From Symbiodinium microadriaticum (Eukaryota > Sar > Dinophyceae > Suessiales > Symbiodiniaceae): a stretch of DNA of 64,000 nt. Shown one piece after another: positions 59,083 to 64,000 of the stretch (the first letter of the stretch is position 1; every line of letters begins with the position of its first letter). The stretch covers positions 888,850-952,849 of the forward strand of contig LSRX01000007.1 of the NCBI GenBank assembly GCA_001939145.1, written 5' to 3'. The notes beneath the pieces were generated by a model that worked only from the letters and a program-made list of their open reading frames with translations, did not search any database and was not told the origin of the DNA. A program made the position numbers and the translations under genes.

Positions 59083-59579
59083 AAGGGTTTAAGGTTTGGT
59101 GTCTATGGTTGCATGTCTAGGGTTCAGGGAACAAGCTGCGATACAGGAAACAAGGTAGGGTTTGGGCAGGGGCGTTAACGATGTTCAATGGGGTTTCAGA
59201 GGGCGTTCATGGGGTTTGCATGGTTTGCACAAAGCTTTTATAGGGCTGCAATACGCTTCTGAATGGTTCTTATCTGCGTTTATCAACAGGCACTACTAGT
59301 AAGAATTTGGATTTGGAGAGGCTTATCACAACCCAGCCTACTAGTGCAGCGGGCTTGCAAGCAACTACGTCAACTGCGCCTGGAAGCTTGGTAGACCCCC
59401 TGTCTGAAACGCCAGGCCCCAAGGCCCCAAGCCCCAAACCCTAAACTCTCACACATTCGAGCCGAACTTTAACCTCAAAATCACTAAATCGTACACCTTG
59501 CCCTCAAATGCCCCAAACCCCAACCCTAAAACCCTGAACCCCAAAAACCCTACAGCCCTAAAACTCTCAGACTCGAAGC

Positions 59580-59628
59580 CCCTAAACCCTAAACCCTAAA
59601 CCCTAAACCCTAAACCCTAAACTGCCCA
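59580..59628. repeat. Perfect CCCTAAA array (about 6 units)
   Basis: One of the few uninterrupted telomere-type arrays in the window, with C-strand orientation on the plus strand. It is embedded in unique sequence. Confidence 0.9.
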
Positions 59629-62600
59629 CCCCCGCCTGCAGGAGGACGATGGACCGATCCCAGACGACGGCTCGACGGCAAGCGCTCGCCGCGCTGCTAA
59701 AGGCCACCGGACTTCGATCGAAGCCTGGGCTGCTCATGATTATGGTTATTCTTACTATTAATAATACTATTATTACTACTATTATTAACATTATGACTAC
59801 CATTAAATGAGAATCATCATCATCATCATCAGCATCATTATCTTTATGACCGTCAGTATCGTGTATGATTTTCATTATCGCCATCATCATCGCCGCCATC
59901 ATCATCGTCATCATAATCAAATTCAGTGACATTATTCTTTAAGTTATTATCATGATAATAGCAATATTAAGAAGAAGAGGAAGAAGACAAATAAGAACGA
60001 TGATGACAGTGAATCATACCATTGTTATTCTCATTATTCTTGCTGTTGCTGCTACTCTTATTCTCATTCTTGTTCTTATCAAAGCCTGGGCCTTTAAGGG
60101 GTTAGGCTTTGGGGCTCGGGGATTTAGGGGTTAGTTTAGGTGTTTAGGGTGCAGGGTTAAAGATGTTTGGGGGCGCAACAGATTTGGTGCTGTAGGCATA
60201 CCTTGACGAAGCCGCCCCCACCCCCCACCCCCACAAACCAGGCCGACGCGTCTGCAATATGATGACTATGACCATGAGTATGAACTTGTTCTGATTTTTT
60301 TGACTACGAGTACTGTTGCAACCGAGATTATGAGTATAAGCATACTTAAACCTCTTACTCAAGTACGACTTTACTTAACGTCATTTTTTACAGCAGCATT
60401 GGTAAAAACCTTAAACCCTAAACCCTAAATACCCTAAACAGCCTAAGCCCCAAACCCTAAACCCTAAAGACCCTAAAGACCCTAAAGACCCTAAACACCC
60501 TAAACACCCGAAATACCCTAAACCCTTTTGTAGACTGGTACTGGCATTCGTCTAGTGGAGCCGGAGGAGCCATCCTGGTCCAGAGCCGTGAGCTGCGACA
60601 AGGCGTGATCCCATTGGCTGCCTTAGGGTTTAAGGGTCTTAGGGCTTTAGGTTTTAGAGTTTAGGGGTTTAGGAGTTTAGGGTTTAGGGGTTTGGGATTC
60701 AGGGTTGTGGGTTTAGGGGTGGAGTTCAGGATTTAGGGTTTGAAAGCGTTGGTTTCAGGGTTGGGGGTTTGGGGTGTACGGTAGGGCTCTTCTACTCTAT
60801 GGTACAGTGACCTATCCATGAGGGGTAGGGTAGTATGGGGATGCCAGAGATTGGCGCTTACGGTTTCGACTCCCATGCTCGCACAAGGTAAACAGGGTTC
60901 AGGGCTTCGGCGCACTTCTCGATGTGTAGTTCAGCAAGAAGGGTTAGAGGACATGGAGTTAAAGGGCGTTTGGTATTGGGGTTCTTCTTGAGAAGCTTAA
61001 GCATCGTTGTGCTTGTTCTTTGGTGCTTTTGCGAAACTATCCCGGAAACCACATATTCAAAGTCCCGGTGGTAGAGCTCCGCAAGCCAAGCCTGGCAGAC
61101 CCAAGTGATTATGTTATGTGCCCTGCAGAAAGCCACACCGGCCCCGTCCATCAAAAGCAAGCAGGCACCCGTGTTCCATCGTAACTGCATTCCGAAGGGC
61201 TTAGTGTCAAAGTAGAAGTACCCTAAACTTAGGCCCTAAACCCTGAACCCTCAACCTCAAACCCCAAACCCTAAACCAAAAAAACCCATAGCTGCCGCAG
61301 ACAGTTCTCTCCTAGCGGCTTCTGTCCCAGGCCTTTGTCAACGTAGCCCCCGTGAAGACGTCCAACTCCGCTCCTGTCCGCTGCGCCTGCCGAAACCTCG
61401 TTTCCGCTAAAGGTTTAGGGTTTAGGGTTTAGGGTTTAGGGGCTTAGGGGGGGGGCTCCCCGGCACCCCGAAAGGGGTGTTAATAGATCAGTAGTCTAAC
61501 TAAGATTGTGGAGGATCCTCATCATGCGTTGAAACAGCTGCCTTAATAAAGATCCCCTTCCTCCTGATCCCCAAAAACAAGATGTCGCTCAAATAACTTG
61601 CAGCGTCTGGTAGGGAACCCCATAACTCGGTCTTCTTTTGGGCTCTCAACTGCGGCCCCGAGCCCGACGATAGGGGCATACTGGCGCAGCACTCTACCAA
61701 CAAAAATCTACGAAGAAAACAAAACCCCAAACCAACCCCTAAAACCTAGACCCTTAAATGCAACGCCCGAACCCTGAGTCCCGAAACCTTGAAGTTTACC
61801 AACAGCAACTCCGACCAAAAAAAAGTCACAGCACCCCTTGTCTACAACAAGATCAAGCCACTGTAAGAATCTTCGTACAAGCCCTGTCAAAGCCTTACGC
61901 AAAAAATTCCCTAAACCCTAAACCCAAAACCCTAAACCCTAAACCTAAAACCCAAAACCTCATCAAACCCCCACAACCGACCAGTCTCCACAGGCCTAGG
62001 CGCAACGTCGACGCTAGGAGCCCCCGACCCCCAGCCGCCAGCGCTGCCAAGGCAATGTTCCTCAGCGGCGCGGGGCTCGGATCTGGGGTTTCGGGGTTCC
62101 GAGTTTAGAGGTTTAGGGGTTAGGGTTTAGGGTTTAGGGGTTTAGGGTTTAGGGTTTAGGGTTTAGGGATTTCGGGGTTCAGGGTTTAGGGTTTCGGGGT
62201 TTAGGGTTTCGGGTTTCGGGGTTTAGGGTTTAGGGTCTAGGTCTCATGGTTTCGGCACTCACACTCGCAGGCAAGGGTTTCGGGGTTGAGGGTGTTTGGT
62301 GAGGGGGCCGTGGGACTGTAAGAGATTTAATCCTGGCTAAACCCTTTCGGCAACCTCAGGATTTTTGAGGCTTTGTAGCTTTTGGGTTTCGGTGTTTGGG
62401 GCCCTTTGAAAAGGTTTGTGAAGGTTGCTGTTTTTGGCGTTGAGATTTGGGCCGCAGCCGGTGCTCCACTTCCAGACTTTAGGACTTCATGCAGCTTGTA
62501 CCCTAAACCCTGAACCCTAACCCCTAAACCCCTAAACCCCTAAACCCCTAAACCCCTAAACCCCCAACCCCCTTTTGCAACAGGCTTTCCACTTCGCCCG

Positions 62601-62744
62601 GAGTTGGAGCAAGCAGCCCTAGCAGCTGCAGTGCAAACCCCTAAACCCTTAAACCCTTAAACCCTAAGCCCAACCTCCCCCCAACTGCAGACCTGCTTCG
62701 GGCTCTGGGGCGCCAGGGTGGCTGGGAAAGATTCACGGTTCTCG

Positions 62745-62865
62745 TTTAGGGTTAAGGGTTTAGGGAAAGTTTAGGGTTTAGGGTTTAGGGCAAGTTTAGG
62801 GTTTAGGGTTTAGGGCAAGTTTGGGGTTTAGGATTTAGGGCAAGTTTAGGGTTTAGGGTAAGCGG
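62745..62865. repeat. Higher-order telomere-like tandem repeat
   Basis: Units of about 31 bp, each AAGTTTAGGG plus one or two TTTAGGG and GCA, repeat four times. Telomere units have been re-amplified as a longer block. Confidence 0.7.
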
Positions 62866-64000
62866 AAGGCATTCTGGTGGCGGCATTCCCCAGGCTCTTT
62901 TCTTATCAGCCAGAAGCCTAGAGCAGTATTGTCCTTACGCCCGTCGACGTGAAGTATGAGCCCCAGGCGGATTTAGCGCGGCATCCTCGATCTTACCGTA
63001 CACCGAAGTAAATCTGTAGACGCTACTCAAAAGATCAGGGCACTTAGCAAGTAGGCTTATAACCTAAGCCTGAGGGCTACACTTACAACTGCTTCCAACC
63101 GATTTAGATTTTAGCATGTAGGGCTGGAGGTTCAGGCCAGAGCATGCAACTTCCCACGAACCCTCAAACACACAGCCAGAAGGCACAGCACGCACGTCAT
63201 CGAAGATCCCGGCCTCCTGCAATTACGTTGATACAGCATAAAAGGGCTTCGCAGGGTTCACGTATGTGATTGACTGCCAAAGTAGATTCGCATACTATCT
63301 AGGAACATGGACCCTGAAGGTTACTTAATGCTCCTTAACACCCGTAGAATACTGGTAGGCGTTAATCTGCATCCTTACACGACATTTGGAATCTCTCAGG
63401 TACAGGCGACTTGTCTTGTACTTTGGAGTTTGAGATTCGTTGGTCTTTAGAAACCCTAGGATGCGACCTATAAACTCCGAAAACGTAAGTCTTTGGAGAA
63501 TCCGCGAGTTCTTCTGGCTGCTGTTCCTGCTGCTGCTTCTGCAGCTGCTACAACTGCTGTTCTATTCACCACCACCACCACCACCACCACCACCGATCTA
63601 CGCGAAGTCAATTTTGTATCTATACTTTTTAGGGTTCATGGTTTCGGGTTTAGGATTTAGGGTTTAGGGTTTATGGATGTTTATGGTTTAGGGCATAGGG
63701 TTTAGGGTTAGAGCCCTGGAAGCCCGAAGCGCAGTTTTTTTCAAGGGGGGCCCTAAGCCCGGTAGCCCGAAATCCCAAGAATAGAATTACTAGAGCCCTA
63801 ATGGTATGGTTTAGGGTTCTTTTTTTTTGTAGCCGGGCCTTTTTCCGCCTTGGTTTAGGGTTTAGGGTTTAGGGTAGACACTAAAACCCTAAGCCCTGCT
63901 TGCCACTGGATCTCTAGAAAGCCCTAACCCCTAAACCCCTAAACCTCTAAGCCCTAAACCCTAAACCCTAAAACCTGAAATCCTAAACCCTGAAACCGCT

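Larger units (their letters stand above)
56285..64000. other. Non-coding mosaic to the window end
   Basis: G-strand tracts: 56285-56350, 57510-57538, 60105-60160, 60620-60770, 61410-61445, 62100-62245, 62745-62865, 63640-63715, 63850-63880. C-strand tracts: 58555-58700, 59390-59630, 60405-60525, 61220-61280, 61900-61970, 62495-62575, 62635-62675, 63925-63985. It also has an ATT/ATC-rich simple-sequence region at about 59740-59900, a CCA run at 63568-63595 and a MITE-C copy. Open stretches at 58245-58526 minus and 60858-61190 minus have no recognisable family. Confidence 0.6.

Overview
The window reads as nuclear DNA of a dinoflagellate, plausibly a Symbiodiniaceae-type genome. Four things point there: a complete relict of the dinoflagellate spliced leader (DinoSL) on the minus strand at 42788-42808; TTTAGGG/CCCTAAA tracts scattered through almost all non-coding DNA; small isolated exons separated by long repeat-filled introns; and two large retroelements that hold nearly all the long open reading frames. 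The species is not determinable by eye.

Layout. 1-3939: telomere-like islands, small tandem repeats and one exon-like stretch. 3940-18760: a complete, apparently very young Ty1/copia-type LTR retrotransposon. Its two 190-bp LTRs look identical, it is flanked by a TGGGG target duplication, it has an initiator-tRNA-Met-like primer binding site, and it carries three intact ORFs: gag-protease; integrase-RT-RNase H; and an extra 1680-aa ORF3. 18761-46000: non-coding mosaic with isolated exon-like segments (two joined O-methyltransferase exons, ankyrin-repeat pieces, several unidentified exons), MITE-like elements and a spliced-leader-bearing retrocopy. 46000-56280: a non-LTR retroelement (LINE) on the minus strand with its frame broken several times. 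56285-64000: mosaic again.

Main discoveries. (1) ORF3 of the copia element joins a Tpt1/KptA-like RNA 2'-phosphotransferase domain to an endonuclease/exonuclease/phosphatase (EEP) domain and a basic tail, an unusual cargo for an LTR retrotransposon. (2) The same element carries 21 copies of a hairpin of fixed architecture: an outer stem (3-8 bp), a 3x3 internal loop, a 6-bp inner stem and a 4-nt loop. The stems differ in sequence from copy to copy but stay complementary. The two edge positions of the internal loop are identical purines (A.A or G.G) in all 21. Two copies lie in the leader, sixteen inside the three ORFs in one constant reading phase, and three in the 3' region. I saw none elsewhere in the window.

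Working model: gag and pol perform the usual copia cycle, primed by initiator tRNA-Met. ORF3 probably acts on RNA or DNA ends during that cycle or during transcript maturation. The hairpins are either a mobile palindromic passenger or a structured RNA/ssDNA signal. The LINE, the MITE-like elements and the spliced-leader retrocopy show heavy retro-activity in the surrounding DNA.
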